Positions 1-9,736 are shown, numbered from the stretch's first letter. The stretch is DNA of 34,039 nt from Rhodococcus sp. EPR-157 (GCF_001647195.1 NZ_LVCV01000663.1:1-34039); one strand, 5' to 3'. The notes: generated by a model from the sequence alone, not told the origin. Translations and numbers: made by a program.

Positions 1-7
1 CACAGCC

Positions 8-37
8 TTGACTGGCGGGCAACACCAAGTCCATAAC
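8..37 (+). promoter_or_regulatory. possible glnA promoter
   Basis: A TTGACT hexamer at 8-13 is followed after 18 bases by CATAAC at 32-37, resembling a -35/-10 pair about 40 bases before the glnA start. The -10 is imperfect and only 72 bases of upstream sequence are present, so other promoters may lie outside the window. Confidence 0.35.
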
Positions 38-72
38 GTGCAGGTCGACGGACTCAACAAAGGAGTAACAGC

Positions 73-1509
73 GTGGCTTTCACCACGGCCGAAGAGGTCA
101 TCAAGTTCATCGCCGACGAGAATATCGAGTACGTGGATATCCGATTCACGGATCTCCCCGGCATTCAGCAGCACTTCTCGATCCCGGCGTCTGCGTTCAC
201 GCAGGATGTCTTCGAAGACGGCCTTGCATTCGACGGTTCGTCCGTCCGCGGGTTCCAGTCCATTCACGAGTCGGACATGATGCTCCTGCCTGACGTGACG
301 ACCGCTCAGGTCGACCCGTTCCGCGCCGCGAAGACTCTGAACGTCAACTTCTTCGTCCACGATCCGTTCACTCGCGAGTCCTACAGCCGCGACCCGCGCA
401 ACGTGGCTCGCAAGGCCGAGGAATACCTGGTGTCCACCGGCATCGCCGACACCGCATTCTTCGGCGCCGAGGCCGAGTTCTACATCTTCGACTCGGTCCG
501 CTACGACTCCGGCATCAACAGCGCGTTCTACGAACTCGACTCCATCTCGGGTTCCTGGAACACCGGTGTCGAGGCCAACGCAGACGGCAGCCCCAACCTC
601 GGCTACAAGGTCCGCCCCAAGGGTGGATACTTCCCCGTCGCACCGTACGACCACTACGTAGATCTGCGCGACGAGATCTCCACGAACCTGCAGAACGCTG
701 GCTTCGAGCTCGAGCGCGGCCACCACGAGGTCGGCACCGGCGGTCAGCAGGAGATCAACTACAAGTTCAACACGCTGCTTGCCGCTGCCGACGACCTGCA
801 GCTGTTCAAGTACATCGTCAAGAACACCGCGTGGAAGGCAGGCAAGTCCGCCACCTTCATGCCGAAGCCACTCTTCGGTGACAACGGCTCGGGCATGCAC
901 GTCCACCAGTCGCTGTGGAAGGACGGCAAGCCACTCTTCCACGACGAGGCCGGATACGCCGGACTGTCGGACCTGGCCCGCCACTACATCGGCGGCATCC
1001 TGCACCACGCACCGTCGCTGTTGGCGTTCACCAACCCGACGATCAACTCGTACCACCGTCTGGTGCCGGGCTACGAGGCCCCCATCAACCTCGTCTACAG
1101 CCAGCGCAACCGCTCTGCGGCAGTGCGTATTCCGATCACCGGCAACAACCCGAAGGCCAAGCGTCTCGAGTTCCGCGCGCCGGACAGCTCGGGCAACCCG
1201 TACCTGAACTTCGCTGCCCAGATGATGGCAGGTCTGGACGGAATCAAGAACAAGATCGAGCCGCAGGCTCCGGTCGACAAGGACCTCTACGAGTTGCCGC
1301 CCGAGGAGGCCAAGAACATTCCTCAGGCTCCGACGTCGCTCGACGCCGTGATCGACCGCCTCGAGGCCGACCACGAGTACCTCACCGAGGGCGGCGTCTT
1401 CACGACCGACCTCATCGAGACCTGGATCTCGCTCAAGCGCGAGCAGGAAATCGCTCCGGTCAACCTCCGTCCGCACCCGTACGAGTTCCAGCTCTACTAC
1501 GACGTGTGA
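73..1509 (+). CDS. glnA: Type I glutamine synthetase (GlnA1)
   Basis: Makes glutamine from glutamate, ammonia and ATP in the cytoplasm as a dodecamer; the main ammonium-assimilation enzyme. The 478-residue product has the usual GSI-beta length. It has the N-terminal beta-grasp region (residues ~10-100) and the catalytic domain with the EAEFYIF metal-binding segment, the [13 protein letters not shown] stretch, the [17 protein letters not shown] loop and the [13 protein letters not shown]/glutamate-binding segment. The adenylylation loop [10 protein letters not shown] places the modified tyrosine at residue 406, the number reported for M. tuberculosis GlnA1. The GlnE that would modify it is encoded at 6532-9576. 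The GTG start at 73 is chosen because AAAGGAG precedes it by eight bases and the N terminus matches the family. Identity is very secure; regulation by GlnR is likely from the family but the control region is mostly outside the window. Confidence 0.98.
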   Translation: MAFTTAEEVIKFIADENIEYVDIRFTDLPGIQQHFSIPASAFTQDVFEDGLAFDGSSVRGFQSIHESDMMLLPDVTTAQVDPFRAAKTLNVNFFVHDPFTRESYSRDPRNVARKAEEYLVSTGIADTAFFGAEAEFYIFDSVRYDSGINSAFYELDSISGSWNTGVEANADGSPNLGYKVRPKGGYFPVAPYDHYVDLRDEISTNLQNAGFELERGHHEVGTGGQQEINYKFNTLLAAADDLQLFKYIVKNTAWKAGKSATFMPKPLFGDNGSGMHVHQSLWKDGKPLFHDEAGYAGLSDLARHYIGGILHHAPSLLAFTNPTINSYHRLVPGYEAPINLVYSQRNRSAAVRIPITGNNPKAKRLEFRAPDSSGNPYLNFAAQMMAGLDGIKNKIEPQAPVDKDLYELPPEEAKNIPQAPTSLDAVIDRLEADHEYLTEGGVFTTDLIETWISLKREQEIAPVNLRPHPYEFQLYYDV

Positions 1510-1539
1510 CCGGTACATTTCGCCCGTAGTAACAACTAA

Positions 1540-1586
1540 CGAGCCCATCCGAGCCGCAGTTTCCACGTGCGGCGCGGGTGGGCTCG
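1540..1586 (+). terminator. two-tier hairpin terminator behind glnA
   Basis: An 11-bp outer stem (arms 1540-1550 and 1576-1586, one G-U pair) encloses an inner stem GCCGCA/TGCGGC. It begins 30 bases after the glnA stop. There is only a short T-poor tail (TTCG), so it would be the strong-stem, weak-U-tract type common in actinobacteria. Confidence 0.7.
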
Positions 1587-1814
1587 TTCGTGTGTATCCC
1601 CACCTCACTTGCATGTCACACCGAAGCTATCTGCTCGTATGGATGGACCATTCAAGCGATGGGGAGGCCGGTCAACCCCGGAAATTTGTGTACGTCAGCC
1701 AACGAGTTCACGAAAGCAGGTTTACTTCTCGGCCAATTCAGCCACCCTCAACCTGTCGGTCTGCGTGTGTGCAATCGAGAAGCCGTACTCGGGAAGAGGG
1801 TGGGTTTACCCGCA

Positions 1815-2465
1815 ATGGACACACTCTGGAACTTCGTCTCGGTCCGACGACAACAGTTGCTCACGGACTCCTACCTGCACGTGTCCGCGGTCGTGCAGTC
1901 GATCATCATCGCCACGATCTTCGCCATCGTCATCGGCATACTCGTCTACCGCTCCCCCGCAGGCTCGGCGATTGCCACCGCGCTGGCCAGCACGATTCTG
2001 ACCATTCCCTCGTTTGCTCTGTTGGGCCTACTGATCCCGATTCTCGGGCTGGGCGTGGCCCCGACCATCACAGCACTGGTGCTGTACGCGCTGCTCCCGA
2101 TCATTCGAAATACCATCATCGGTCTCGCATCGGTGGACCCGGCCGTCACCGACGCAGCCAAAGGCGTCGGTTTGAACCGGGCGCGGATCCTCTCCAGGAT
2201 CGAAATGCCGTTGGCATGGCCGTCGATTCTCGCCGGCATGCGCGTGAGCACCCAGATGATCTTCGGCATCCTTGCAATCGCTGCGTACGCGAAGGGGCCC
2301 GGACTCGGCAATCTCATCTTCTCCGGTCTGTCCAGGGTCGGCAGTCCCAACGCCGTCCCGCAGGCGCTCGTCGGCACCGTGCTCATCGTCGTTCTCGCTC
2401 TCATCGTCGACGGCATCCTCGTCCTCGTCGGCCGTCTCACAACCTCGAGGGGTATCCGTGACTGA
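1815..2465 (+). CDS. proW: Osmoprotectant ABC transporter permease (ProW/OpuCB type)
   Basis: Inner-membrane permease of a glycine betaine/choline/proline-betaine importer. The 216-residue product has about six hydrophobic segments and the EAA-type loop: the region around residues 110-140 (VDPAVTDAAKGVGLNRARIL) contacts the ATPase. The open frame extends upstream to 1578, but that extension is hydrophilic and unlike the family, and it would run through the glnA terminator. The ATG at 1815 gives the usual N terminus (MDTLWNFVSVRR) with a GAGGG about 14 bases upstream; GTG at 1800 is the alternative. The stop overlaps the ATPase gene start by eight bases, so the four transporter genes are translationally coupled. 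Bases 1590-1814 in front form a leader in which I recognise no clear promoter or riboswitch. Confidence 0.93.
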   Translation: MDTLWNFVSVRRQQLLTDSYLHVSAVVQSIIIATIFAIVIGILVYRSPAGSAIATALASTILTIPSFALLGLLIPILGLGVAPTITALVLYALLPIIRNTIIGLASVDPAVTDAAKGVGLNRARILSRIEMPLAWPSILAGMRVSTQMIFGILAIAAYAKGPGLGNLIFSGLSRVGSPNAVPQALVGTVLIVVLALIVDGILVLVGRLTTSRGIRD

Positions 2466-3657
2466 ACCTGCACGCAGCCAGAACGTTTCCGGAGTCGACA
2501 TCGTGCTCGACTCCGTCAGCAAGCGCTATCCGGGACAGAAGGACGCTGCGGTCGACAACGTGTCCCTGACGGTGCCCGCAGGCGAGACCGTCGTGTTCGT
2601 CGGCCCGTCCGGCTGCGGCAAGACGACGACGATGCGCATGATCAATCGACTGATCGAACCGTCCTCGGGGAAGATCACGATCGACGGCAAGGACGCACTG
2701 TCCATCGATCCCGACGAACTGCGGCGGGGAATCGGCTACTCGATTCAGCAGGCCGGACTCTTTCCGCACATGACGATCGCAAAGAACGTCGGCACCGTTC
2801 CCGGACTGATCGGGTGGGACAAGAAGCGGATCTCCGCCCGCACCGACGAGATGCTAGACCTGGTCGGACTAGACCCCGACACCTACCGAAACCGCTATCC
2901 CCGGCAGCTGTCCGGCGGTCAGCAGCAACGCGTCGGAGTTGCCCGCGCACTCGCGGCCGATCCCCCGGTTCTACTCATGGACGAGCCCTTCGGCGCGGTC
3001 GACCCGATCACCCGCGGACTACTGCAGGACGAGCTGATGCGACTGCAGTCCGAACTCGGAAAGACCATCGTCTTCGTCACACACGACTTCAACGAGGCTG
3101 TGAAGCTCGGCGATCGCATCGCCGTGCTGGGCGATCGATCCTCGATCATGCAGTACGACACTCCCGAAGCGATCCTCGCCAATCCAGCGAACGACACGGT
3201 AGCCGGCTTCGTGGGTGCGGACGCATCGCTGAAGCAGTTGACGCTCACTCGGATTCGCGACGTCCGCCTTCTGCAGTGTCCGACTGCGAGGGAGACCGAT
3301 CCGGTGGACGAGATCCGCTCGAAGATCGCCTCGCGAAAGTGGCAGTGGGGCTTGATCCTCGACGATCGCAGCCGGCCGTTGCGGTGGGTCTCACCCGGGC
3401 ACCTTGCGGCCGCGTCCACGCTGCGCGGCCTCGGAGTTCCTATCGGTGAACTCGTATCGATCCAGTCCACCTTGCAGGACGGTCTCGAAGCTCTTCTCGC
3501 CGAGAGCACCGCCTCTACCGTCGTCACCGGCAGTCGCGGCGAGTATGTCGGGCTGATCTCGATCGACACCCTCGTCGAACATCTGCAAGAGATGAGGCAA
3601 GCCCACGCGCACGATCATGATGAAGACGACGACACGTTCGCCGAGGCGCCGGCATGA
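2458..3657 (+). CDS. proV: Osmoprotectant ABC transporter ATPase with CBS domains (ProV)
   Basis: ATP-hydrolysing subunit of the betaine importer, on the cytoplasmic face of the membrane. Walker A GPSGCGKTT is at residues 49-57, the signature LSGGQQQR starts at 151, Walker B VLLMDEP lies near 171-177, and the switch histidine is in VFVTHD. From about residue 270 to 385 there is a CBS-like pair, which in this family (OpuA, ProV) can sense ionic strength. The C terminus is a His/Asp/Glu-rich tail (AHAHDHDEDDD). The GTG start at 2458 lies within the end of proW (GTGACTGA). A longer frame from 2272 is an out-of-frame reading of proW and is rejected. The 399-residue length is normal for ProV-type ATPases. 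Confidence 0.96.
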   Translation: MTEPARSQNVSGVDIVLDSVSKRYPGQKDAAVDNVSLTVPAGETVVFVGPSGCGKTTTMRMINRLIEPSSGKITIDGKDALSIDPDELRRGIGYSIQQAGLFPHMTIAKNVGTVPGLIGWDKKRISARTDEMLDLVGLDPDTYRNRYPRQLSGGQQQRVGVARALAADPPVLLMDEPFGAVDPITRGLLQDELMRLQSELGKTIVFVTHDFNEAVKLGDRIAVLGDRSSIMQYDTPEAILANPANDTVAGFVGADASLKQLTLTRIRDVRLLQCPTARETDPVDEIRSKIASRKWQWGLILDDRSRPLRWVSPGHLAAASTLRGLGVPIGELVSIQSTLQDGLEALLAESTASTVVTGSRGEYVGLISIDTLVEHLQEMRQAHAHDHDEDDDTFAEAPA

Positions 3658-4472
3658 CCACCTCGGAAAAGTCGTCGACCATCGAAGTGCCCGACATGGA
3701 GGCAGCGCCCGATCCGGGCGCGTCCGAACGCGGCGCAGTCAAGCGCGCCGAGCGTATGAGACTGCTGGTTCAGCCTGCCATCGTCGTGATCCTGGTTGTG
3801 GGCGTGCTGTTCTGGGCATTCAACCGTGAGCTCACCGCAACGCAGCAGGGCAGCATCAGCATGTCCAACATTGCAACGTTGACGTGGCAGCACGTACTGC
3901 TGACCGCGGCCGTCGTCGTGATCGTCGTGATCATTGCGGTTCCGCTGGGAACACTGCTGACCAGACCGGGTTACACCCGGCTGGCGCCGTTCTTCGTCGG
4001 GATCGCGAACATCGGGGCCGCCGCACCCGCGATCGGCCTCCTCGTTCTGTTTTATCTTGCGACAAGGCAGACCGGGTTCTGGATCGGCGTTCTTCCGATT
4101 GCGTTCTATTCGCTACTACCGGTTCTGCGCAATACCATTCTCGGCTACCAGGAAGTGGACAGCACTTTGATCGACGCAGGTCGCGGGCAAGGCATGTCGG
4201 CGAGGACGGTGCTGCGGAAAGTCGAGTTCCCGATGGCGGTCCCATACATCCTCGCCGGCTTGCGCACATCGCTGGTGCTCGCGGTCGGAACAGCCACGTT
4301 GTGCTTTCTGGTCAGCGCCGGAGGGCTGGGAATTCTGATCGACACCGGCTACAAGCTTCGAGACAACGTCACGTTGGTGGTCGGCGCTGTGCTGGCGGTG
4401 TCGCTCGCTCTGTTCATCGACTGGCTCGGAGCTCTCGCCGAGCAGTTCCTAGGGCCGAAGGGGCTCCGATGA
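3654..4472 (+). CDS. proZ: Osmoprotectant ABC transporter permease, second subunit
   Basis: Second permease of the betaine importer (ProZ/OpuCD position), pairing with the product of 1815-2465. The 272 residues begin with a ~40-residue hydrophilic cytoplasmic tail, followed by six hydrophobic segments. The EAA-like loop around residues 160-185 (EVDSTLIDAGRGQGMSAR) parallels that of the first permease. The start codon overlaps the proV stop in an ATGA junction, and its own stop overlaps the binding-protein start in the same way. Which of the two permeases is called W or Z is a naming convention; the function is secure. Confidence 0.94.
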   Translation: MTTSEKSSTIEVPDMEAAPDPGASERGAVKRAERMRLLVQPAIVVILVVGVLFWAFNRELTATQQGSISMSNIATLTWQHVLLTAAVVVIVVIIAVPLGTLLTRPGYTRLAPFFVGIANIGAAAPAIGLLVLFYLATRQTGFWIGVLPIAFYSLLPVLRNTILGYQEVDSTLIDAGRGQGMSARTVLRKVEFPMAVPYILAGLRTSLVLAVGTATLCFLVSAGGLGILIDTGYKLRDNVTLVVGAVLAVSLALFIDWLGALAEQFLGPKGLR

Positions 4473-5461
4473 AAGCCCCTGCCCGACAGACGTTCGCCCG
4501 ACGGTTGTTCGCTGTTGCGCTGTCGGCTGCAGTGCTCGCCGGTTGCGGTCTCGAATCCGGTGGTGCAGTGCCACTGTCCGTCGGCCCCGGCAGCATCGAG
4601 CCCGTACCCGAACTCGACGGCGTTCGGATGACGGTGGGCTCCAAGGACTTCACCGAGCAGATCACGCTCGGGTACATCATCGAGTTCGCGATGACGGCCG
4701 CCGGCGCCGACGTTCGAGATCTCACCAACATTCAGGGCTCCAACAGCACTCGGGACGCCCAACTCGACGGCCAGATCGATCTCACCTACGAGTACACCGG
4801 CACGGGATGGATCAACTACCTCGGCAACGAAACTCCGTTGCCGGACTCGCAGGAACAGTACGAGGCGGTCCGGGATGCCGATCTCGAGGCTAACGACATG
4901 GTGTGGGCAGTTCCGGCTCCCATGAACAACACCTACGCGATCGCGATGAATCAGCAGACGGCCGAACAGACCGGCGTGAAGACCCTGTCGGACTACGCAC
5001 GGTTGGTGCAAACCGATCCCGCGGCGGCCACGACATGCGTGGAGACGGAGTTCAACGTCCGCCAGGACGGCTACCCGGGGATGGCGGCGAAGTACGAATT
5101 CGATCCTGCTGCGGCCCCTCGACAGATCTTGCAGACAGGCATCATCTACCAGGCCACGGCTGACGGAACACAGTGCAAGTTCGGCGAGGTCTTCACGACC
5201 GACGGCCGCATCATCGCCTTGGATCTCGTGTTGTTGGAGGACGATCGAGCGTTCTTCCCCAAGTACAACCCTGCTCTGATCATGAAGAAGGAGTTCGCTG
5301 ACGCGCACCCCGAGGTAGCCGAAGTGATGGCACCGATCTCTGCGAAGCTCACCGACGAGGTCATGACCGAACTGAACCGGCAGGTCGACGTCGAGGGCCT
5401 CGAACCGGCCGAGGTGGCCCGTGACTGGATGGTGTCGGAGGGGTTCGTCACCGCCGAGTAA
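4469..5461 (+). CDS. proX: Osmoprotectant ABC transporter substrate-binding lipoprotein (ProX)
   Basis: Extracytoplasmic binding protein that captures glycine betaine or related compatible solutes and delivers them to the two permeases. The N terminus is a lipoprotein signal: basic residues, a hydrophobic stretch and a lipobox LAGC with the lipidated cysteine at residue 26. The mature part opens with MTVGSKDFTEQITLGY, the hallmark of the OpuAC/QAT family, followed by DLTYEYTGTGW. The product is 330 residues, usual for the family. It overlaps the preceding gene by ATGA and closes the operon permease-ATPase-permease-binding protein. The next gene is convergent 20 bases downstream and I see no terminator between them. 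Exact ligand specificity cannot be read from the sequence. Confidence 0.95.
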   Translation: MKAPARQTFARRLFAVALSAAVLAGCGLESGGAVPLSVGPGSIEPVPELDGVRMTVGSKDFTEQITLGYIIEFAMTAAGADVRDLTNIQGSNSTRDAQLDGQIDLTYEYTGTGWINYLGNETPLPDSQEQYEAVRDADLEANDMVWAVPAPMNNTYAIAMNQQTAEQTGVKTLSDYARLVQTDPAAATTCVETEFNVRQDGYPGMAAKYEFDPAAAPRQILQTGIIYQATADGTQCKFGEVFTTDGRIIALDLVLLEDDRAFFPKYNPALIMKKEFADAHPEVAEVMAPISAKLTDEVMTELNRQVDVEGLEPAEVARDWMVSEGFVTAE

Positions 5462-5481
5462 CCAGGTCCGACGCACGCGAT

Positions 5482-6411
5482 TCACACTGTCGCGGTACGA
5501 CGGCAGATCTCGTCCCATGGCGATGGCGTGAGCCCGAGTTCCTTCTCGCTGAACGTAGAGTCGAGGATGTAGGGCGACGTCCGTTGGTAGGAGAGCTCGT
5601 TCAGTTCGCGCACCATCGGCACGACGAGTCCGAGGCCACGAGTGAGAACGCGGGGAACAGTCACCACGCGCACCGGGGGCTTACCGACCGACGCGAGCGT
5701 GTCGATGATGGCTTGCTCGAGTGTGCGCGGTGCGTTGGTCGCTGCGTGCCAGATGCGACCCCACGTCTCCGGCCGATCGGCGACAGCGACAAGAGCCCTA
5801 GCTTCGTCGAGTACGTCGGTGAACGAATGCGGCTGATCCTTCGCGTCGACTACCCAGGCGGTCTTGCCTTGCAGCGCGCCCGGCAGAACGCGGGTGACGT
5901 GGCCGTTGGCGCCGACACCGACGCCGACGTAGTCCGACGCCCGCACCTCGACCGCGCGGAGGGTTCCCGCGTCGTGCGCGCGCTTCAGATCGGCCCACAT
6001 TCGAGCACGGAGAACACCCTTGTGGTCGGTGGCGGCGTCGGGCATCCCTTCGACCATACGACCGTCGGACACAGGTCCGTAGGGGTAGAGGCACCCGACG
6101 ACGGCGAGGACGGCACCGCTGCGTTCCGCCGCGAGGCGAAGTGAACGTGCAATCGGTGGCCACACGTCCTCCCACGTCGGGTAGTCCGAGGGATTCGCGC
6201 AATTGTAGAGGGCTACAGCACCTTCGGTGACTCGACTCAGCGCGTCCGCGTCGGATGCGTCGAGAGCGACGGATTCGATCGGGCGGGACGACGACTCGAC
6301 CGTCGTTCCGCGTCGGGTGGCGACGACCACCTCGGATCCGCGGTCGGCGAGTATGCGGGCAACGTGCGTGCCGACGGGACCCGCACCGATGACAATGTGG
6401 CGATCGGACAT
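5482..6411 (-). CDS. NAD(P)-binding epimerase/SDR-like oxidoreductase
   Basis: A 309-residue Rossmann-fold protein. The nucleotide-binding glycine motif is at the very N terminus (IVIGAGPVGTHVA), followed by a sugar-epimerase-like body. The usual YxxxK catalytic pair is not evident; CLYPYGPVSD occupies the expected place, so this is an atypical SDR with uncertain catalysis. The ATG at 6411 is chosen over the longer frame because GAAAGG lies eight bases upstream and the glycine motif follows directly; the longer frame to 6492 would run through the promoter. The upstream region holds a promoter flanked by two identical palindromes, so the gene is probably held off by a TetR-type repressor whose gene is not adjacent. 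Substrate unknown. Confidence 0.85.
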   Translation of the reverse strand: MSDRHIVIGAGPVGTHVARILADRGSEVVVATRRGTTVESSSRPIESVALDASDADALSRVTEGAVALYNCANPSDYPTWEDVWPPIARSLRLAAERSGAVLAVVGCLYPYGPVSDGRMVEGMPDAATDHKGVLRARMWADLKRAHDAGTLRAVEVRASDYVGVGVGANGHVTRVLPGALQGKTAWVVDAKDQPHSFTDVLDEARALVAVADRPETWGRIWHAATNAPRTLEQAIIDTLASVGKPPVRVVTVPRVLTRGLGLVVPMVRELNELSYQRTSPYILDSTFSEKELGLTPSPWDEICRRTATV

Positions 6412-6436
6412 GGCATAGGCCTTTCGACGAGGGAGC

Positions 6437-6451
6437 GAGAGCACTGCTCTC
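6437..6451. promoter_or_regulatory. palindromic operator, proximal copy
   Basis: GAGAGCA-C-TGCTCTC, a perfect 7+1+7 palindrome located just downstream of the predicted -10 of the epimerase promoter, where a bound dimer would block transcription. The shape is typical of TetR-family operators. An identical 13-base core recurs at 6486-6498. Confidence 0.7.
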
Positions 6452-6457
6452 AATTCG

Positions 6458-6486
6458 AGTATGCACCCCTCCGCGCGACCAGTCAA
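6458..6486 (-). promoter_or_regulatory. epimerase promoter between the two operators
   Basis: Read on the minus strand, TTGACT (6486-6481) and CATACT (6463-6458) are separated by exactly 17 bases, a near-consensus sigma70-type promoter. The predicted start point falls in the proximal palindrome, and the -35 abuts the distal one. Confidence 0.65.
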
Positions 6487-6498
6487 GAGCACTGCTCT
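6486..6498. promoter_or_regulatory. palindromic operator, distal copy
   Basis: AGAGCA-C-TGCTCT, identical to the core of the proximal palindrome and 48 bases away centre to centre. It touches the predicted -35 hexamer. Confidence 0.68.
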
Positions 6499-6531
6499 CG
6501 TTTAGCGCACGGTCGCCGAAACCGTTCGAAC

Positions 6532-9500
6532 TCAGGCCCCGAACGTTCTCTCCACCACGGCCTTTGCTCGTCGCGTCACCCGCAGGTAGTTGTCGAGGAA
6601 TTCACCCGCGTCCGCATTCTGCCAACCGGCGACCTTCGCCACTGCCGACAGCACGTGCCCCGGACGCGGCAGCTGATCGGTCGGCTTCCCGCGAACCAAC
6701 ACGAGGGCATTGCGCGCTTTGGTGGCGAGAATCCATGCCTCGCGGAGCAATTCGACGTCGGTCTCGCTCATCAGCTCGGCAGCGCCGATAGCGTCCAAGC
6801 TCTGCAGGGTCGAGGTGTTGTGCAAAGACAGAACATCGTGCGCATGACGGAGCTGAATCAACTGCACAGTCCACTCGATGTCGGCGAGACCACCGCGACC
6901 GAGCTTGGTGTGCGTCGCAGGATCGGCACCCTTGGGCAACCGTTCGGAGTCGATCCGAGCCTTGATGCGGCGAATCTCTCGGACCGCTTCAACCGAGACA
7001 CCGCCCTCGGGGTAACGCACCCTGTCCGCCATCAACAGGAAACGAATTCCCAGGTCCTGGTCGCCCGCGACCTGGTGTGCACGCAGCAACGCCTGCACCT
7101 CCCATGCCTGGGCCCACTGCGCGTAGTACGCCTCGTAGGAGGCGAGGGTACGAACCACCGGACCGTTGCGTCCCTCCGGCCGCAATCCGGTGTCGACTTC
7201 GAGCGGCGGATCGGTACTCGGCGCGCCCAGCAGCTTCCGAATTCGGTCGGCAATACCGTTGGCCCACTTGACCGCAACGCTGTCGTCGAATCCCTCGACT
7301 GCTTCGCAGACGAACAACACGTCGGCGTCGCTACCGTAGCCGAGTTCTCCTCCGCCGAGTCGGCCCATACCGATGACGGCCAAGGTCGCGGGCGCAGGTT
7401 CACCCCGCTCGGCGACGCTCGAGCGGATAGCGGCATCGAGTGCCGCGTTGATGACCGCAGCCCACACCGAGGACAACGCGCGACACACCTGGGGAACATC
7501 CAGCATTCCGAGGATGTCCGCCGACGCAACTCTCGCCAGTTCGTGACGCCGAAGCGCGCGGGCAGCGTTGATGGCGCGAACCGGATCCTCGTAACGTGCG
7601 GACGACGACAGGATCGCGCGGTACGTCTCCTCGGGCTCGACATCGAGCAGTCTCGGGCCGGTGGGCCCGTCCGCGAAGAGCCGGATCACCTCGGGCGCCT
7701 TGATCAGCAGATCGGGTACGTATGCCGACGATCCGAGAACGATCATCAGGCGCTGGGCGACGGCACCTTCGTCGCGAAGGGTCCGCAGGAACCAGGTCTG
7801 ATCGACCGCCGCCTCGGACAGTCGCCGGTAGTTGAGGAGGCCGGCATCGGGATCCGGAGTGTCGGCCAGCCATTCGAGCAGCGTCGGAAGCAGTACCGCC
7901 TGAATCTGCCCCCGGCGCGCACCACCTCCGACGAGTGCGCGGAGGTGACCGAGCGCATTCTGCGGAGTGGCAAAGCCGAGCGCCGCGAGCTGCCGAACAG
8001 CGGCATCGGGGGTGAGCCGAACCGTGTCGGAATCGAACCGCACCACAGAATCGAGCAGTGGCCGATAGAAGAGCTTGGCGTGAAGCCGACGAATACGCTG
8101 TGCGTTCCGCTTGATCTCGGCGTTCAGGACTCCGAGGGCATCCCGGTTGCCGTCGGGACGCATGTGTGCCGCCCTGGCGAGCCACCGGAGAGCTTCGTCG
8201 TCGTCCGGCGGTGGAAGGGTGTGGGTGCGCTTCATCCGCTGCAACTGCAAGCGATGTTCGATGAGACGGAGGAATTCGTACGAGGCAGTCAGATTGGCCG
8301 CGTCGTCGCGGCCGATGTATCCGCCCGCGGTGAGCGCAGCCAACGCGTCGACAGTTCCGAGCACACGCAGAGACTCGTCGGTTCGGCCGTGCACGAGTTG
8401 CAGCAGCTGCACCGCGAATTCGACGTCCCGCAGACTCCCGCGACCCAGTTTGATCTCTCGCTCACGGAGCTCGGGCGGAACCATCTCCTCGACGCGACGA
8501 CGCATCGCCCGAACTTCTGGTACGAAATCCTCACGCTGCGACGCGAGCCAGACCATCGGGTTGAGTGCCGCGACGTAGTCGTGACCGAGTTCCAGATCGC
8601 CCGTCATCGGGCGCGCCTTGAGCAATGCCTGGAATTCCCAGGTCTTGGCCCACCGTTTGTAGTACGCAATGTGGGAATCGAGGGTGCGAACCAGTTCGCC
8701 GCGTTTGCCTTCGGGGCGCAGAGCCGCGTCGACCTCGAAGAAGGCCGAGGATCCGATACGCATCATCTCGCCCGCGATGCGGCTGGCAACCGAGTCCGCA
8801 GGCTCGGCCACGAACACGACGTCGACGTCGGAGACGTAGTTCAGCTCGCGCGCACCACACTTGCCCATCGCGATGACGGCAAGTCTCGTCGGGCACGGCT
8901 TGTCCGGACAGGCCGTAGCAACCGCGACGGCGAGCGCGGCCGTCAGTGCGGCGTCGGCCATGTCGGACAGCTGAGTTCCCACCAACTGATACGGCAGTAC
9001 CGGCTCGTTCTCGACGGTGGCCGCAAGGTCTGCGGCGGCGAGAACCATCACCTGATCGCGGTATGTCTTGCGCAGCGCGACAACCGCTTCCGGACCGATG
9101 ATTCCGGCTCGGTACAGGTTCGGCGACGCATTTTCGCCGGTCTCGGGCACCGCCTGGACCGCGTCGAGAAGTTCCTTGGTGAGTTGTTCCTTGCTCGGCA
9201 GTTCGGCTCTTCCGTTGGCGCCCGACTGTGTGCCCTCGGGGGTGCGAAGCTTCCGCCACGCTTCCGGGTCGGACACCAGATGGTCGGCCAGAGCGCTCGA
9301 CGCGCCGGACAGACCGAACAGTCGGCCGCGCAATCCCTTGTCCGAACGCAACGCGGCATCGAGTTCGGCATAGCCGTCGCCGAGCGCTTCATCGAGACGA
9401 ACGACGGTCCGCAACGCAAGGTCTGCGTTGGCCGCGCGCGACAACGACCACAGCAATTCGAGACTGTCCTCGTCGACCCAGCCGAGTTTCTGCAGGTCGG

Positions 9501-9576
9501 CCGGTGCCGTCGGCTCTACCAGGCCCAATCGACCTGCCCCGGGAATGACGGAACGTGACGTGGGTGGACGCACCAT
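6532..9576 (-). CDS. glnE: Glutamine synthetase adenylyltransferase (GlnE)
   Basis: Bifunctional enzyme that adenylylates GlnA on Tyr406 and removes the AMP according to nitrogen status. The 1014-residue product has the two nucleotidyltransferase halves of the family. The N-terminal de-adenylylation half carries [18 protein letters not shown] near residues 233-250. The C-terminal adenylylation half carries [19 protein letters not shown] near 730-750. Each half is followed by an all-alpha domain, and both catalytic Asp-x-Asp pairs are intact. The ATG at 9576 has GAGGT eight bases upstream. It lies downstream of glnA2 on the same strand with a 160-base gap that contains a hairpin, so it may be transcribed from glnA2 and from its own promoter. 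A 1064-codon open frame on the opposite strand is a codon-bias shadow. Confidence 0.97.
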   Translation of the reverse strand: MVRPPTSRSVIPGAGRLGLVEPTAPADLQKLGWVDEDSLELLWSLSRAANADLALRTVVRLDEALGDGYAELDAALRSDKGLRGRLFGLSGASSALADHLVSDPEAWRKLRTPEGTQSGANGRAELPSKEQLTKELLDAVQAVPETGENASPNLYRAGIIGPEAVVALRKTYRDQVMVLAAADLAATVENEPVLPYQLVGTQLSDMADAALTAALAVAVATACPDKPCPTRLAVIAMGKCGARELNYVSDVDVVFVAEPADSVASRIAGEMMRIGSSAFFEVDAALRPEGKRGELVRTLDSHIAYYKRWAKTWEFQALLKARPMTGDLELGHDYVAALNPMVWLASQREDFVPEVRAMRRRVEEMVPPELREREIKLGRGSLRDVEFAVQLLQLVHGRTDESLRVLGTVDALAALTAGGYIGRDDAANLTASYEFLRLIEHRLQLQRMKRTHTLPPPDDDEALRWLARAAHMRPDGNRDALGVLNAEIKRNAQRIRRLHAKLFYRPLLDSVVRFDSDTVRLTPDAAVRQLAALGFATPQNALGHLRALVGGGARRGQIQAVLLPTLLEWLADTPDPDAGLLNYRRLSEAAVDQTWFLRTLRDEGAVAQRLMIVLGSSAYVPDLLIKAPEVIRLFADGPTGPRLLDVEPEETYRAILSSSARYEDPVRAINAARALRRHELARVASADILGMLDVPQVCRALSSVWAAVINAALDAAIRSSVAERGEPAPATLAVIGMGRLGGGELGYGSDADVLFVCEAVEGFDDSVAVKWANGIADRIRKLLGAPSTDPPLEVDTGLRPEGRNGPVVRTLASYEAYYAQWAQAWEVQALLRAHQVAGDQDLGIRFLLMADRVRYPEGGVSVEAVREIRRIKARIDSERLPKGADPATHTKLGRGGLADIEWTVQLIQLRHAHDVLSLHNTSTLQSLDAIGAAELMSETDVELLREAWILATKARNALVLVRGKPTDQLPRPGHVLSAVAKVAGWQNADAGEFLDNYLRVTRRAKAVVERTFGA

Positions 9577-9691
9577 CAGCGAACACCTCGACTCTGGCGT
9601 GACACAGATTCACCTCGTAGCGGGTGGGGATTGCCCTTCAGGCTCTCAAAAGGCTCGTACCGAACGAAGTAGAACCTAACGCATCCCCGGC

Positions 9692-9713
9692 CCTCGGAAT
9701 TACGAGCCCGAGG
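9692..9713 (-). terminator. possible hairpin between glnA2 and glnE
   Basis: CCTCGG (9692-9697) and CCGAGG (9708-9713) can pair around a 10-base loop, 24 bases beyond the glnA2 stop. There is no U-tract in the glnA2 direction (the T-run lies on the other side), so this is at best a weak terminator or attenuator. Confidence 0.25.
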
Positions 9714-9736
9714 TTTTCACAAGCGTCCTTGATCTC

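Noticed and set aside
1578-1814. An upstream extension of proW
   Set aside because: It crosses the glnA terminator, is hydrophilic, and is unlike permease N termini; the start at 1815 fits the family.
1791-1814. A small GGGT/ACCC hairpin at the proW ribosome-binding region, considered as a riboswitch or thermosensor
   Set aside because: The stem is only four base pairs and no larger conserved fold is seen.
4349-5518. A 389-codon minus-strand frame opposite proX
   Set aside because: It is an antisense shadow of the proX coding sequence with no domain signature.
6364-9558. A 1064-codon open frame on the plus strand opposite glnE
   Set aside because: It mirrors glnE codon by codon, is low in hydrophobic structure and has no recognisable domain; long antisense frames are common in GC-rich genes.
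9692-9713. The hairpin between glnA2 and glnE as a firm terminator
   Set aside because: The T-run is on the wrong side for the minus-strand genes, so it is kept only as a low-confidence feature.
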